From Acidisoma sp. L85 (GTDB taxonomy: Bacteria; Pseudomonadota; Alphaproteobacteria; Acetobacterales; Acetobacteraceae): DNA of 64,000 bases. A program made the translations under genes and the position numbers. The notes beneath the pieces are model-generated. The model ran no database searches, had not been told where the DNA came from, and saw only the letters and a list, made by a program, of their open reading frames with translations. Location of the stretch: positions 74,723-138,722 of the forward strand of contig NZ_LMUQ01000037.1 of the NCBI RefSeq assembly GCF_009765865.1. The letters run 5' to 3'. Shown piece by piece: positions 55,339 to 64,000 of this stretch. Every line of letters starts with the position of its first letter. Position 1 is the first letter of the stretch.

Positions 55339-55404
55339 CCTTCCGGTCATTGACGCATTGGCCATGCAGTCTCAAGAATTGGCCGCTTGCCCTGGATGTT
55401 CCCT

Positions 55405-56760
55405 ATGTCTGACGACGCCCTGAAACTGCAGCCCGGTGGGGGCGTGCCGGATGTCTGGCGCGAATGCCCGGATTGCGGCCTGCTGACCACCCTCCCCCGG
55501 ATGCGGCCCGGCTTCGTGGCGGAGTGCCCACGCTGCAGCAAAACACTGTGGCGGATGCGGCGAACGCCCTTCCCTTTCCCCATTACCTGCGGCATCGCGG
55601 CGGTGATGTTCTACGCCTATACGATCGTCGCACCCTTCCTCGAAATCTCCGCCTACGGCCGCTTCCAGCTGGCGCGGATCGAAACCGGGCCGGACCAGCT
55701 GCGGCTGCAGGGCTTCGCGCTGCTCGGCCTGCTCGTGCTCGGCGTCACGGTGATCATGCCGGGCATCAAGCTTGGCCTCATGCTCTTCACGCTGCTTGGC
55801 CTCGAAAGCCGTTTCGTATCGGCGCGTCTACTCAAACTGGCCTTCCGCTGGCATGAGCGGGTCGGGCCCTGGGCCATGGTCGATGTCTATCTGCTCGGCT
55901 TCCTGGTCGCCTATACGCGCCTCACCGCCATCGCCAGCGTCGACCTGGACACCGCGCTCTATTCCCTCATCGGCCTCATGGTAATGATGGCGGCGGCGGA
56001 AGCAGCACTCGATTCGGAAGCGGTGTGGCGCGCGCTGGATGTGGCGGAACAGCATTCGGACGAGCGGCATCATCGCCCGCCGGCGGAGTCCGACTACGCC
56101 TTCGAGGGACCGACCACCCCGGGCGATCTCGTCGGCTGTCACACCTGCCATCTGGTGAACCGCGCCGATCACGGCGACCGCTGCCGGCGCTGCCATGGCG
56201 TTCTGCATACGCGCAAGCCGAATAGCGTGGTGCGGAGCTGGGCTTACCTCGTGGCGGCGGTCGCGCTCTATGTCCCCGCCAATATGTATCCGGTGCTGCA
56301 TGTCACCCAGCTCGCCAAGACGCAGAACTTCACGATCATGGGCGGCATCGTCGAATTGGTGGATTACGGCCTTTGGCCGCTCGCGATCCTGGTCTTCGTC
56401 GCCAGTATCACCATCCCGCTGCTCAAGTTGCTGACGCTTGGCTACATGCTGGTCCAGATACAACTGCGCAACGGCGACCATCTTCTCGGGCGCACCCGGG
56501 CCTTCCGAGTGATCGACTTCATAGGCCGCTGGTCGATGATCGATGTGTTCATGATCTCGATCCTGGTGGCGCTCGTCCGCTTCGGGCAATTCGCCAATAT
56601 CCGTACCGATATCGGTGCCCCGGCCTTCGCCTCCGTCGTGGTTCTCACGATGTTCGCGGTGATCGCCTTCGATCCCCGCCTGATGTGGGACGCGCCGCGG
56701 GTCGAATACCTGCAGACGGGAACCGAGGCGGATGACGCGGCTGCGGGAGTGCCGGCATGA
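55405..56760 (+). CDS. pqiA: Paraquat-inducible protein A, membrane subunit
   Basis: 451 residues from ATG 55405. Two PqiA repeats, each a Cys4 zinc-ribbon-like start (CPDCGLLT..CPRCSK and CHTCHLVN..CRRCHG) followed by four membrane helices. Inner-membrane partner of the PqiB MCE tunnel in phospholipid transport between membranes. The stop overlaps the pqiB ATG by 4 bp (ATGA). Confidence 0.94.
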   Translation: MSDDALKLQPGGGVPDVWRECPDCGLLTTLPRMRPGFVAECPRCSKTLWRMRRTPFPFPITCGIAAVMFYAYTIVAPFLEISAYGRFQLARIETGPDQLRLQGFALLGLLVLGVTVIMPGIKLGLMLFTLLGLESRFVSARLLKLAFRWHERVGPWAMVDVYLLGFLVAYTRLTAIASVDLDTALYSLIGLMVMMAAAEAALDSEAVWRALDVAEQHSDERHHRPPAESDYAFEGPTTPGDLVGCHTCHLVNRADHGDRCRRCHGVLHTRKPNSVVRSWAYLVAAVALYVPANMYPVLHVTQLAKTQNFTIMGGIVELVDYGLWPLAILVFVASITIPLLKLLTLGYMLVQIQLRNGDHLLGRTRAFRVIDFIGRWSMIDVFMISILVALVRFGQFANIRTDIGAPAFASVVVLTMFAVIAFDPRLMWDAPRVEYLQTGTEADDAAAGVPA

Positions 56761-58487
56761 GTGACCAACCGCCCCGCGCCGAACGCGTCGATGGCAATCC
56801 GCCGCAGCGCGAAAAGCCGCCGCCGACCGCGCATCTCCGCCGCCGCCGCTTTTCCTTCGTCTGGCTGATTCCGATCGTGGCCGCCGGCATCGCGCTCTAT
56901 CTCGGCTATCGCACGCTGGTGCAGCAGGGGCCGCTGATCACCATCACCTTCAACAACGCCTTCGGCCTGTCCGAGGGCCAGACACAGGTGAAATACAAGG
57001 CGGTGGCTTTGGGCACCGTTGAGACTATCGATCTCAGCCCGGACAACAGTCATGTCGTGGTCCGGGTGCGGATGAATGGCGTGGGTACGCGCTTCCTGAC
57101 TGACCACGCGCGCTTCTGGGTGGTGAGGCCGCACTTCTCGCCGAGCAATTTCTCGGGCCTCGATACCCTCGTATCCGGCGCCTACATCGAGGTCGATCCG
57201 GGAGCGCCCGGAGGACGTTACCGCGCCCATTTCACCGGCTTGCAGGACCCGCCTGGCGTGCGGTCCGATCAGCCAGGCCATACTTACGTCCTGAAGGCGG
57301 AGAGCATCGGTTCGCTCAGTTCGGGCTCGCCCGTGTTCTATCGGGATGTCCAGGTGGGCGAGGTCCTGGCCTATGACCTCGGCGACGGGCTGGGGCCGGT
57401 GACCATCAACGTCTTCGTGCGCGCGCCTTATGACCGACTGGTGCGGCCCGAGAGCCATTTCTACAACTCATCCGGGGTCTCGGCGGGCTTCCAGGGGGGC
57501 GGATTCCACATCGAATTCCAGTCGCTCCAGGCGATCATCGCCGGTGGCGTGACCTTCGATCTGCCAAAAGAAGCGGCGGATAGCGCACCAAGCCCCAATA
57601 GCGCGGTCTTCCCGCTCTTCGCTTCGAAAGAAGAGGCCGAAGCCGCCGGATACCAGAACCAGATACCGATCGTCGCCTATTTCCAGACCTCAGTCAGCGG
57701 CCTGAGCCGTGGCTCACCGGTCAATGTTTTCGGCATTCAGGTGGGCGAAGTGACGGAGGTGAAGCTGCTGCTGAACCCGAACAAGGGCACTGCCAAGGTT
57801 CGCGTGGCGATGCAATTGCAGCCGGAACGGGTGTTCTCGGCCAATGAATTCCCGAAGAACGAGACCGCCCCGGTAGTGCTGCAGAAGATGGTCGATCGCG
57901 GGCTGCGCGCGGTTCTCGAATCCGGCAGCCTCATCACAGGGCAGAAACAGATCTCCCTCGAGGTCGTGCCCGGTGCGAAGCCGGCCAAGATCACGCGCGA
58001 GGGCAGCGCGCTGGTCATGCCGAGCGAGGGCGGCGGCCTCGACAACATCATGTCCTCGCTGTCGGACGTGACGACCAAGCTGTCGAAGATTCCCTTCGAT
58101 GCCTTAGGCAGCAACCTCAACAAGCTTCTCGTCACCGCCAATGACACGATCGGCGGGCCGGAGGTGAAGCAGTCGCTGACCTCGCTGTCCACGACGCTGA
58201 AAGACGTGCAGCAGCTGGTGAAGAACACCAATGACGGCCTGGCGCCGACGCTGAAGGCACTGCCGGGGCTCACCAAGTCGCTGCAAACGACCTTGCACGC
58301 CGCGACCTCGACCTTGGGGCAGGTCGGGCGCGGCTACGGCAGCGATTCCGACTTCCAACGCAATCTGGAGCAGCTCATGGACCAGGCGAACGGTGCGCTG
58401 CGATCGATCAAGCTGCTCGCCGACTTCCTCGACCGGCACCCCGAGGCGCTGATCCTCGGCCGAACCGGCCGGGCCACGGGGGGCTAG
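56757..58487 (+). CDS. pqiB: Paraquat-inducible protein B, MCE-domain tunnel protein
   Basis: 576 residues. A cytoplasmic N-terminus, one helix (FVWLIPIVAAGIALYLGY, ~37-54), then three MCE domains (starting near LITITFNNAFGLSEGQTQVK, GHTYVLKAESIGSLSSGSPV and IPIVAYFQTSVSGLSRGSPV) and a C-terminal helical region forming the needle. Transports lipids through the periplasm with PqiA and PqiC. Three MCE copies is the PqiB number, not the seven of YebT/LetB. Confidence 0.94.
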   Translation: MSDQPPRAERVDGNPPQREKPPPTAHLRRRRFSFVWLIPIVAAGIALYLGYRTLVQQGPLITITFNNAFGLSEGQTQVKYKAVALGTVETIDLSPDNSHVVVRVRMNGVGTRFLTDHARFWVVRPHFSPSNFSGLDTLVSGAYIEVDPGAPGGRYRAHFTGLQDPPGVRSDQPGHTYVLKAESIGSLSSGSPVFYRDVQVGEVLAYDLGDGLGPVTINVFVRAPYDRLVRPESHFYNSSGVSAGFQGGGFHIEFQSLQAIIAGGVTFDLPKEAADSAPSPNSAVFPLFASKEEAEAAGYQNQIPIVAYFQTSVSGLSRGSPVNVFGIQVGEVTEVKLLLNPNKGTAKVRVAMQLQPERVFSANEFPKNETAPVVLQKMVDRGLRAVLESGSLITGQKQISLEVVPGAKPAKITREGSALVMPSEGGGLDNIMSSLSDVTTKLSKIPFDALGSNLNKLLVTANDTIGGPEVKQSLTSLSTTLKDVQQLVKNTNDGLAPTLKALPGLTKSLQTTLHAATSTLGQVGRGYGSDSDFQRNLEQLMDQANGALRSIKLLADFLDRHPEALILGRTGRATGG

Positions 58488-58490
58488 CGC

Positions 58491-59111
58491 ATGGTCTCAC
58501 GCCGCCAGCTCCTCCGCGCCTCCGCCGGGTTTGCCGCTGTCGGATTGACCGGCCTCAGCGGCTGTTCCTCCCCCAGTCCGAACTACTACCGGCTGGGGAT
58601 CGTTCCGGGCACGGTCCATACCGGCGGTCCCGGGCGGATCGTGGTGCGGAGCATCAGCATTCCCGGCTATCTCGACCGCGACGGCATCGTGAAGGGCGGC
58701 GGGAACTACCAGATCGACATCCACGACAACGATCTCTGGGCCGAGGATTTTGCCGGCATGCTGCAGGATTCGATGGTCCAGGATCTGGCGCAGCGGCTGC
58801 CGAATACGACCGTCACAGGTCCCGGTAGTTCGATCACCGGCACGCCCGATGCGCTGGTCGAGATCAATCTGCAGCGCTTCGACACGGATGCGAGCGGCAT
58901 GATGATCTTCATCGCGCAGCTTGCCATCAAGTCGGGGGCCTCGCTGACGACCTGGGCGACCCGGACGCTGAACCTTTCGGCGCCCGCTAACGGACCGCGC
59001 GTCGCCGCTGTGGTTGCCGTGATGAGCCATCTGTGGGGCGAGGCGGCGGATAACGCGGCCAGCCTGCTGGTGCAGAGCTGGGCGCATCATCCCCACTCAT
59101 CCGCCGACTAG
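58491..59111 (+). CDS. pqiC: PqiC-like outer-membrane lipoprotein with twin-arginine signal
   Basis: 206 residues. ABC-type-transport auxiliary domain (PNYYRLGIVPG, IVVRSISIPGYLDRDGIV, NDLWAEDFAGMLQDSMVQDL) of the PqiC/YmbA family. The signal MVSRRQLLRASAGFAAVGL ends in lipobox LSGC and contains SRRQLL, a plausible Tat motif, so it may be a Tat-exported lipoprotein. Caps the PqiB tunnel at the outer membrane. Starts 3 bp after pqiB. Confidence 0.9.
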   Translation: MVSRRQLLRASAGFAAVGLTGLSGCSSPSPNYYRLGIVPGTVHTGGPGRIVVRSISIPGYLDRDGIVKGGGNYQIDIHDNDLWAEDFAGMLQDSMVQDLAQRLPNTTVTGPGSSITGTPDALVEINLQRFDTDASGMMIFIAQLAIKSGASLTTWATRTLNLSAPANGPRVAAVVAVMSHLWGEAADNAASLLVQSWAHHPHSSAD

Positions 59112-59117
59112 CCGCGA

Positions 59118-59993
59118 ATGGCGCAGCCGCTGCTCGACGCTGCCGCCGGGCTACTGGGAACCGGCTTGCGGCAAGGCGCGGTGCTGGGGGCCTCGGACGC
59201 GGCGGATTTGGTCGCGCGGTTCGGTCTGGCGAGCATGGATGCGCTCATGCGGGCGCTGCTGCCTTTGGCACAGAGCCTCGCGCGTCCGTCGGTCTCGAAC
59301 TTCCGTGTGGGGGCGGTTGGGCTCGAGCGGCGATCCGGCGCCTTGGTGCTCGGCGCCAACCTGGAGTTTTCGGGCACGACGATGGCCGAAACTGTGCATG
59401 CGGAGCAGTTCCTGTTCGCGCGCGCCTTCCATCGTGGCGAGATCCTGGAGCGTGTCGCGACCAGCGCGCGGCCCTGCGGCCATTGTCGCCAGTTCATGGC
59501 GGAATTCGCGGGCCGCGAGCGGCTGGTTGTTCTCGATCCCGAGGGTGACGGGGCAAGCAGCCTCGCCGAGCTACTGCCGCATTTCTTCAGTCCGGCGGAT
59601 CTTGGAGAGACGGGCGCCGAGCCGGTCGCTCCGGCGCTGCTCGACCTCGCTCTGAGCGAGGAGGCGGAGGTGCTGCGCGGCCTCGCCTCACGTGCCCATG
59701 CGCCCTATAGCCGAGGCGGTTCGGCGGCCCTGTTACGCTTGGCGGATGGTGTGTTGGTTCCCGGCGTGGCCATCGAGAATGTCGCCTACAATCCAAGTTT
59801 CGGCGCGCTGCAATCGGCGCTTGTTAATCTGGTCGCGGCCGGAGGAGACCCCACCAAGATCCGGGCCGCGAGCTTTGGCGCGATCGACGGACCGCTCGAC
59901 AGCGAACCTCGCGCGCGGCAATTGCTGGCGGCTGTCGCGCCTGCCGCGGCGTTTCGGCAGATGACATGGGATGCCGCGCTCTCCACAGATTAA
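59118..59993 (+). CDS. cdd: Cytidine deaminase, long dimeric form
   Basis: 291 residues. The zinc site is TVHAEQFLFARAF (HAE) with SARPCGHCRQFM (PCxxC), and the second, catalytically inactive CDA half follows (YSRGGSAALLRLADGVLVPG, AIENVAYNPSFGALQSAL), as in the E. coli-type enzyme. Converts cytidine and deoxycytidine to uridines. 6 bp after pqiC; probably read-through transcription. Confidence 0.93.
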   Translation: MAQPLLDAAAGLLGTGLRQGAVLGASDAADLVARFGLASMDALMRALLPLAQSLARPSVSNFRVGAVGLERRSGALVLGANLEFSGTTMAETVHAEQFLFARAFHRGEILERVATSARPCGHCRQFMAEFAGRERLVVLDPEGDGASSLAELLPHFFSPADLGETGAEPVAPALLDLALSEEAEVLRGLASRAHAPYSRGGSAALLRLADGVLVPGVAIENVAYNPSFGALQSALVNLVAAGGDPTKIRAASFGAIDGPLDSEPRARQLLAAVAPAAAFRQMTWDAALSTD

Positions 59994-60017
59994 CGCGGGA
60001 TCTGCTACACCACGCCG

Positions 60018-60476
60018 ATGCCCGGCCCGTTCTGGAAAACCAAGACTCTTGAAGAGATGACGCAGGCGGAGTGGGAATCGCTCTGCGACGGCTGCGGCCG
60101 TTGCTGCCTGCACAAGTTGCGCGACGAGGATACCGACGCCCTCACCTTCACCAATGTCGGCTGCCGGTTGCTCGATACCGAGAGCTGCCGCTGCACCGAC
60201 TACGCCAACCGCTTCAAGAAAGTGCCGGACTGCGTGCAACTGACACCCGCCGTCGTGCGAGAAGTCGATTGGTTGCCGCCCTCCTGCGCCTATCGCCGCC
60301 TCGCGGAAGGGCGTGACCTGCCGACGTGGCATCCGCTACGGACGGGCGACCCGCAAAGCGTGATCGATGCCGGCATCTCGGCCTCGGGGCGGATCATCAA
60401 CGAGCGTCACGCGGGACCACTGGAACACCACGCTGTCGAGTGGCCGGGCCGGCCACCCCGCCGCCGCCTGGGCTAA
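60018..60476 (+). CDS. YcgN-family cysteine-cluster protein (UPF0260)
   Basis: 152 residues. [36 protein letters not shown] and VPDCVQLTP are the conserved cysteine clusters of the YcgN/YkgJ-like group (metal-binding expected), then [17 protein letters not shown] and WHPLRTGDP. Function unknown. ATG 60018 starts [15 protein letters not shown], standard for the family. Confidence 0.92.
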   Translation: MPGPFWKTKTLEEMTQAEWESLCDGCGRCCLHKLRDEDTDALTFTNVGCRLLDTESCRCTDYANRFKKVPDCVQLTPAVVREVDWLPPSCAYRRLAEGRDLPTWHPLRTGDPQSVIDAGISASGRIINERHAGPLEHHAVEWPGRPPRRRLG

Positions 60477-60493
60477 CGCACGGGCACCAGACG

Positions 60494-61903
60494 ATGATGG
60501 AGGGTTCGGTCACAGGCGCCGGTGGGGGCGGATGGCGCGTTTTGTTTGGCCGCCGCCACGCCATGTATCTCGCCACGTTCAGCCTTGGCTCGGCGCTCTA
60601 TGCCTTCAGCGCCTTCCTGGTCTCGGCCTGCCTGCCCTCGGCGGTGGTCGAACTCGGCGACCTGTCGCTGATGAGCTGGGGCTTCACCTTCTATCTTGTC
60701 GCGGCGATCCTGGCGGGCACACTCGCGGCGACGTTGAAGCAACGCTGGGGCACACAGGCGGCCTTCCAATATGCGAGCGTGGTCTATCTCCTGGGCAGCC
60801 TCGCCTGTGGGCTGGCCCCGGCCATGTGGGTGTTGCTGGGCGGCCGACTGCTGCAGGGGGTCGGCGAAGGGGCGATTTCGGGGCTCTGCTACATCCTCAT
60901 TCCCGAGTTTTTCCCGGCGGCGCTGATCCCGGCGATCTTTGGGGTGGAGGCGGTGATCTGGGCACTGGGCTCGATCGTCGGGCCGGTGGTGGGCGGGTTT
61001 CTCACGGAGGTCATTTCCTGGCGCGGCGCCTTCCTCGTTTCCGTGCCGTTCATCCTGTTGTTCATGGCGATGGTCCGCATCGCGATCCCAAGCGGCGGAG
61101 GTGGCGGACGGGCCAGCGCCATGCCGCTGCCCTTCGTGCGCCTGGCAGGCGTCGGGCTTGGCATCCTGCTGATCTCGGCGGCCGCCATCGCACCACCGGC
61201 TCTGCGATTCGCCGGGGTTGGCGCCGGACTGCTCGTGCTGCTGGCGATGGTGCTGTGGGATCATCGCGCCGCGAACCACCTGTTGCCACGCGGCGCGTTC
61301 TCGTTCGGCAGCGTGCTGGGCCTTGCTTTCTGGATCGTGCTGCTGATGCCGAGCGCCCATACCGGCCCGGGCGTCTATGTCATTCTCCTGTTCGAGCGGG
61401 TCTGGGGCTTCTCGCCACTACCGGCGAGCACGCTTGGCGCCACCATGGGCTTCACCTGGAGCGTGGTCGGTGTGGCGGTGAGCTGGCTCTCGGCTCGCTG
61501 GGCGCGCGCCTGTCTGTGGCTCGGGCCGCTGATTATGACGGCGGGGCTGGCGATTTGCGGTGTTTCCCTATGGCAGCACGGGCTGCTGCTGTTCCTGGCG
61601 GGTCAGGCACTCGTCGGTCTGGCCTATGGCGTGAGTTGGGGCTTCGTCAGCCAGGCGATCATGGTCGGTGTCGCGCCGGCGGATCGCGACCGTGCCTCCG
61701 GAATGGTGCCCACCATGATGTCAGCCGGACTCGCGGTCGGCGCGGCGCTGGGCGGGGTCGCGGCGAATAGCGCGGGCCTCGCGGTCTCCGATACGCCGGC
61801 GGTCGTAACGCATGCGGGCATCTGGTGCTTCACCCTGGCGACAGCGATCGCGCTGGGCGCCTTCCTGATCAGCCTGCGCCTGCGGGTGCGGATGGGCGAT
61901 TAG
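60494..61903 (+). CDS. MFS transporter, 14-helix-type drug/solute exporter
   Basis: 469 residues from ATG 60494 (a second ATG follows directly). Multiple membrane helices; the helix 4 to 5 region LLGGRLLQGVGEGAISGLCYILIPEFF is the motif-C-like DHA2 pattern, and the loop LKQRWGTQAAF carries the motif-A position. Substrate unknown. Starts 17 bp after the YcgN-type gene, probably the same transcript. Confidence 0.88.
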   Translation: MMEGSVTGAGGGGWRVLFGRRHAMYLATFSLGSALYAFSAFLVSACLPSAVVELGDLSLMSWGFTFYLVAAILAGTLAATLKQRWGTQAAFQYASVVYLLGSLACGLAPAMWVLLGGRLLQGVGEGAISGLCYILIPEFFPAALIPAIFGVEAVIWALGSIVGPVVGGFLTEVISWRGAFLVSVPFILLFMAMVRIAIPSGGGGGRASAMPLPFVRLAGVGLGILLISAAAIAPPALRFAGVGAGLLVLLAMVLWDHRAANHLLPRGAFSFGSVLGLAFWIVLLMPSAHTGPGVYVILLFERVWGFSPLPASTLGATMGFTWSVVGVAVSWLSARWARACLWLGPLIMTAGLAICGVSLWQHGLLLFLAGQALVGLAYGVSWGFVSQAIMVGVAPADRDRASGMVPTMMSAGLAVGAALGGVAANSAGLAVSDTPAVVTHAGIWCFTLATAIALGAFLISLRLRVRMGD

Positions 61904-61941
61904 TAGGTGATGTTTTGGCCTGGATCGCAACCAAAGGATAT

Positions 61942-62042
61942 CGTCATGGCACGCGAAGGCGTGCGGGGCACCCCGGGCATCTACGCCTTGCCTTTGTCAC
62001 GCAAGCAAAGGCGTGGATGCCCGGCATTCGCCGGACATGACG
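61942..62042. repeat. Intergenic palindromic repeat, BIME-like
   Basis: Begins CGTCATGGCACGCGAAGGCGTGC and ends with an inverted unit CATTCGCCGGACATGACG. The inner part GGGCATCTACGCCTTGCC pairs with GGCGTGGATGCCC. The 18-base core CATCCACGCCTTTGCTTG (reverse strand) is identical to that in the element at 30327. Lies between two MFS genes. The remainder up to 62236 holds a short imperfect direct repeat (CCAGAGA-ATCCTGCTT type) and no gene. Confidence 0.7.
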
Positions 62043-62236
62043 TGGTGGAATGAGCCGGGTTCAGGCCAGAGAAATCCTGCTTGCCGAGCGTGACGTTGTG
62101 GAGCGAGCGAGCAGGGTTTCCGACCAGAGACATCCTGCTTTCGCCCGCGCCCGATATCATCTCGCAACTGCGAAATAGAAGCTTCGAAGGCGCGGGGTCG
62201 CCCGTATAATGAGGCTCCTGCCCTCGGAGCCTGAAT

Positions 62237-63457
62237 GTGACACTGTCGCCTGCCCTTCTCGCGCTCGCCGCCGCTGCTTTCGGGATCGGCACGACGGAAT
62301 TCGTCATCATGGGGCTGCTGCCGGAGATCAGCCGCAGCCTCGATGTCACCATCCCGGCGGCGGGCCAGCTCGTCTCGATGTATGCGCTGTCGGTGACGAT
62401 CGGCTCGCCCATCATGGCGGTTCTGATAGCGCGGCTACCGCGGCGACGGGCCCTGCTGGTGCTGATGGCGGTCTTCGTACTGGGCAATGTCTTCTGCGCC
62501 CTGTCAGGAAGTTTCGATCTTCTCATGGCGGCGCGGGTCTTCACCGCGCTCGCGCATGGCGCTTTCTTCGGGATCGGCGCGATCGTGGCGGCGGACGTGG
62601 TGCCGCGCCACCAGCGCGCCATGGCGATATCGCTGATGTTCTCGGGGCTTACGCTCGCCAATGTGCTCGGCGTGCCCTTCGGTACCTTGCTCGGCCAGGC
62701 CTATGGCTGGCGGGCGAGCTTCTGGGCCGTGTCGGTCATCGGCGTGGCGGCTTTCGTGGCGCTCGTTATCTGGGTGCCGGATGTGCGGCAGGCGCGGCGC
62801 ATGCGGCTGGGCCGCGAGATACATGCGCTGGCCCATCCGCAGGTGCTGCTGGCCATGGCGACCAGCGCCATCTGCTCGGCGGCGCTGTTTACCGTCTTCA
62901 CCTATATCACGCCGATGCTGGAGACGGTTTCGGGCATCTCGCCGCATGGGGTGAGCGTCGCGCTTTTGCTGTTTGGCGTTGGCATCACCCTCGGCAATCT
63001 GATGGGCGGGCGGCTGGCCGATTGGCGGCTGATGTTCTCCGTTATCGTGCTGCTCTGCGTGCTGATCGTGGTCGAAGCGATCTTCACCCGCACGAGCCAC
63101 TACGCCATCCCATCCGTCGTGACCTTGATGATCTGGGGCGCGCTCGCCTTCGGCGTTGGGCCCTGCCTGCAAACCCGCGTGGTCGATCAGGCTCAGGCGG
63201 CGCCTAGCCTTGCCTCCACGCTCAACCAAAGTGCCTTCAACCTCGGCAATGCGATTGGCGCTTCCACGGGTGGGCTGATGGTTTCGGCGGGCATTGGATA
63301 TGACGCGTTGCCCTGGGGCGGTTGCGCGTTCAGTGCTGTCGCACTGGCGACGGTTCTCTTTGCGGTGCGGCTGGAGACGCGCACGCGCCGCCGGCGGGGC
63401 GCGCGGCGGGCTGCATTTTGGGCCGCGCATACGATGCCGCTTCGCGAAGACGGCTGA
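62237..63457 (+). CDS. MFS transporter, AraJ/YdhP-like efflux family
   Basis: 406 residues from GTG 62237, preceded by CGGAG at a good distance. Twelve helices. FGIGTTEFVIMGLLPEISRS in helix 1, MAARVFTALAHGAFFGIGA in helix 4 and VPFGTLLGQAYGWRASFWAV in helix 5-6 are typical of the AraJ/SotB/YdhP drug- and sugar-efflux group. Substrate unknown. Convergent with rpoH, separated by a bidirectional terminator. Confidence 0.92.
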   Translation: MTLSPALLALAAAAFGIGTTEFVIMGLLPEISRSLDVTIPAAGQLVSMYALSVTIGSPIMAVLIARLPRRRALLVLMAVFVLGNVFCALSGSFDLLMAARVFTALAHGAFFGIGAIVAADVVPRHQRAMAISLMFSGLTLANVLGVPFGTLLGQAYGWRASFWAVSVIGVAAFVALVIWVPDVRQARRMRLGREIHALAHPQVLLAMATSAICSAALFTVFTYITPMLETVSGISPHGVSVALLLFGVGITLGNLMGGRLADWRLMFSVIVLLCVLIVVEAIFTRTSHYAIPSVVTLMIWGALAFGVGPCLQTRVVDQAQAAPSLASTLNQSAFNLGNAIGASTGGLMVSAGIGYDALPWGGCAFSAVALATVLFAVRLETRTRRRRGARRAAFWAAHTMPLREDG

Positions 63458-63473
63458 GATACGCGCTGCGCAA

Positions 63474-63507
63474 TAAAAAAGCCAAGCTCTTTCGAGCTTG
63501 GCTTTTG
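63474..63507. terminator. Bidirectional rho-independent terminator
   Basis: AAAAGCCAAGCTC, loop TTTC, GAGCTTGGCTTTT: a perfect 13-bp stem with A and T tracts on both sides. On the minus strand the T tract continues (TTTTTTATT), so it is a strong terminator for rpoH; on the plus strand it can end the MFS transcript. Confidence 0.93.
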
Positions 63508-63528
63508 TCGCTTCTTTGCGAAACCGCG

Positions 63529-64000
63529 TTACGCGGCGATACGGAGCTTTTCAACCTCGCCGGGCAGAATCTTACGGCGGTCGGCAATCTGCGCCTTCAT
63601 CGACTTCTGCAGTTTCTCGAAAGCACGGACTTCGATCTGCCGAACCCGCTCGCGCGAGATGCGATACTGCTGCGACAGATCCTCAAGCGTCGTCGCATCG
63701 TCTTTCAGGCGCCGCTCGATGAGAATGTGACGCTCGCGCTCGTTCAAAGTCTTCAGCGCATTGGCGAGCAATGCCTTGCGATCCGACAACTCCTCGCGCT
63801 CGGCGATTTCGGTTTCCTGGCTGTCGGACTCATCGACAAGCCAATCCTGCCACTCGCCTTCGCTATCCATCCGCACAGGAGCGTTGAGGCTATGATCCGG
63901 CGCCGAAAGGCGGCGGTTCATGTTGACGACATCCTGTTCCGGCACAGCCAGCATGTGGGCGATATGCGCGACCTGCTCGGGCTTGAGATCGCCGTCTTCG
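63529..64000 (-). CDS. rpoH: Heat-shock sigma factor RpoH, 5' end cut by window edge
   Basis: C-terminal ~156 residues; the frame is open to the last base, so an ATG at 63954 is internal. Visible: LKPEQVAHIAHMLAVPEQDVVNMNRRL (region 3), then ALKTLNERERHILIERRLKD and LEDLSQQYRISRERVRQIEV (region 4.2 helix-turn-helix for the -35 box) and FEKLQKSMKAQI. NMNRRLSAPDHSLNAPV is typical for alphaproteobacterial sigma-32. Directs heat-shock transcription. Followed by the terminator at 63474. Confidence 0.95.
   Translation of the reverse strand, partial: EDGDLKPEQVAHIAHMLAVPEQDVVNMNRRLSAPDHSLNAPVRMDSEGEWQDWLVDESDSQETEIAEREELSDRKALLANALKTLNERERHILIERRLKDDATTLEDLSQQYRISRERVRQIEVRAFEKLQKSMKAQIADRRKILPGEVEKLRIAA

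Overview
The window is a high-G+C alphaproteobacterial chromosome segment with no phage, insertion sequence or CRISPR array that I can recognise. An acetic-acid-bacterium relative (Acetobacteraceae, Rhodospirillales) is the best guess. The evidence is a cellulose operon with the acetobacterial hallmarks (GH8 endoglucanase, a proline-rich BcsH/CcpAx-like protein, a fused BcsA-BcsB chain, BcsC, BcsD), plus typical alphaproteobacterial gene orders: argS-SPOR-nagZ-scpA-scpB-tatB-tatC-serS and pcm-like-tolC-popZ-valS. The genus cannot be fixed from the sequence alone.

Layout. 1-4.0 kb: end of folP, glmM, thiD, then a convergent lrgA/lrgB-like pair. 4.0-6.1 kb: a gene-poor, lower-G+C stretch with two tandem paralogous orphan genes. 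6.2-9.1 kb: serC-serA and a tiny membrane protein. 9.2-10.8 kb: an orphan gene under a CtrA-like box and a zinc alcohol dehydrogenase. 11-22.7 kb: the bcsZ-bcsH-bcsQ-bcsAB-bcsC-bcsD operon. 22.8-25.5 kb: accA and a KpsMT-type polysaccharide ABC exporter. 25.5-29 kb: a lipoprotein, an SLT-SPOR lytic transglycosylase and a GAF-GGDEF protein with a degenerate active site. 29-38.8 kb: a long minus-strand housekeeping block (serS, tatC, tatB, scpB, scpA, M50 protease, nagZ, SPOR protein, argS, dgt). 38.8-43 kb: erpA, xth, an OmpA-like lipoprotein, a methyltransferase, a YXWGXW protein and an LLM flavin oxidoreductase. 43-45.7 kb: a cluster of three paralogous orphan genes with a shared leader, enclosing a decayed second copy of the valS 3' end. 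45.7-51.7 kb: valS, popZ, tolC, pcm-like. Then tRNA-Cys, a DEAD-box helicase, an RumA/TrmA-type methyltransferase, pqiABC, cdd, a YcgN-type gene, two MFS transporters and the 3' part of rpoH.

How it works together. The bcs block is a self-contained cellulose synthesis, export and crystallisation machine. It is unusual in combining the acetobacterial BcsH and fused BcsAB with a ParA-like BcsQ. A polysaccharide ABC exporter and a possible c-di-GMP-related protein lie close downstream.

The most novel material is a set of six small orphan genes in lower-G+C islets (4.7-6.0, 9.2-9.5 and 43.1-45.4 kb). They form two paralogous families (two and three members) plus one singleton. Each family keeps a nearly identical leader at constant distance from the ATG while the proteins diverge, which suggests small co-regulated families of secreted, surface or effector-like proteins of unknown function. 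A second observation is that thiD and nagZ both appear to start at CTG codons that overlap the upstream TGA stop (CTGA), mirroring the ATGA overlaps seen elsewhere in the window.
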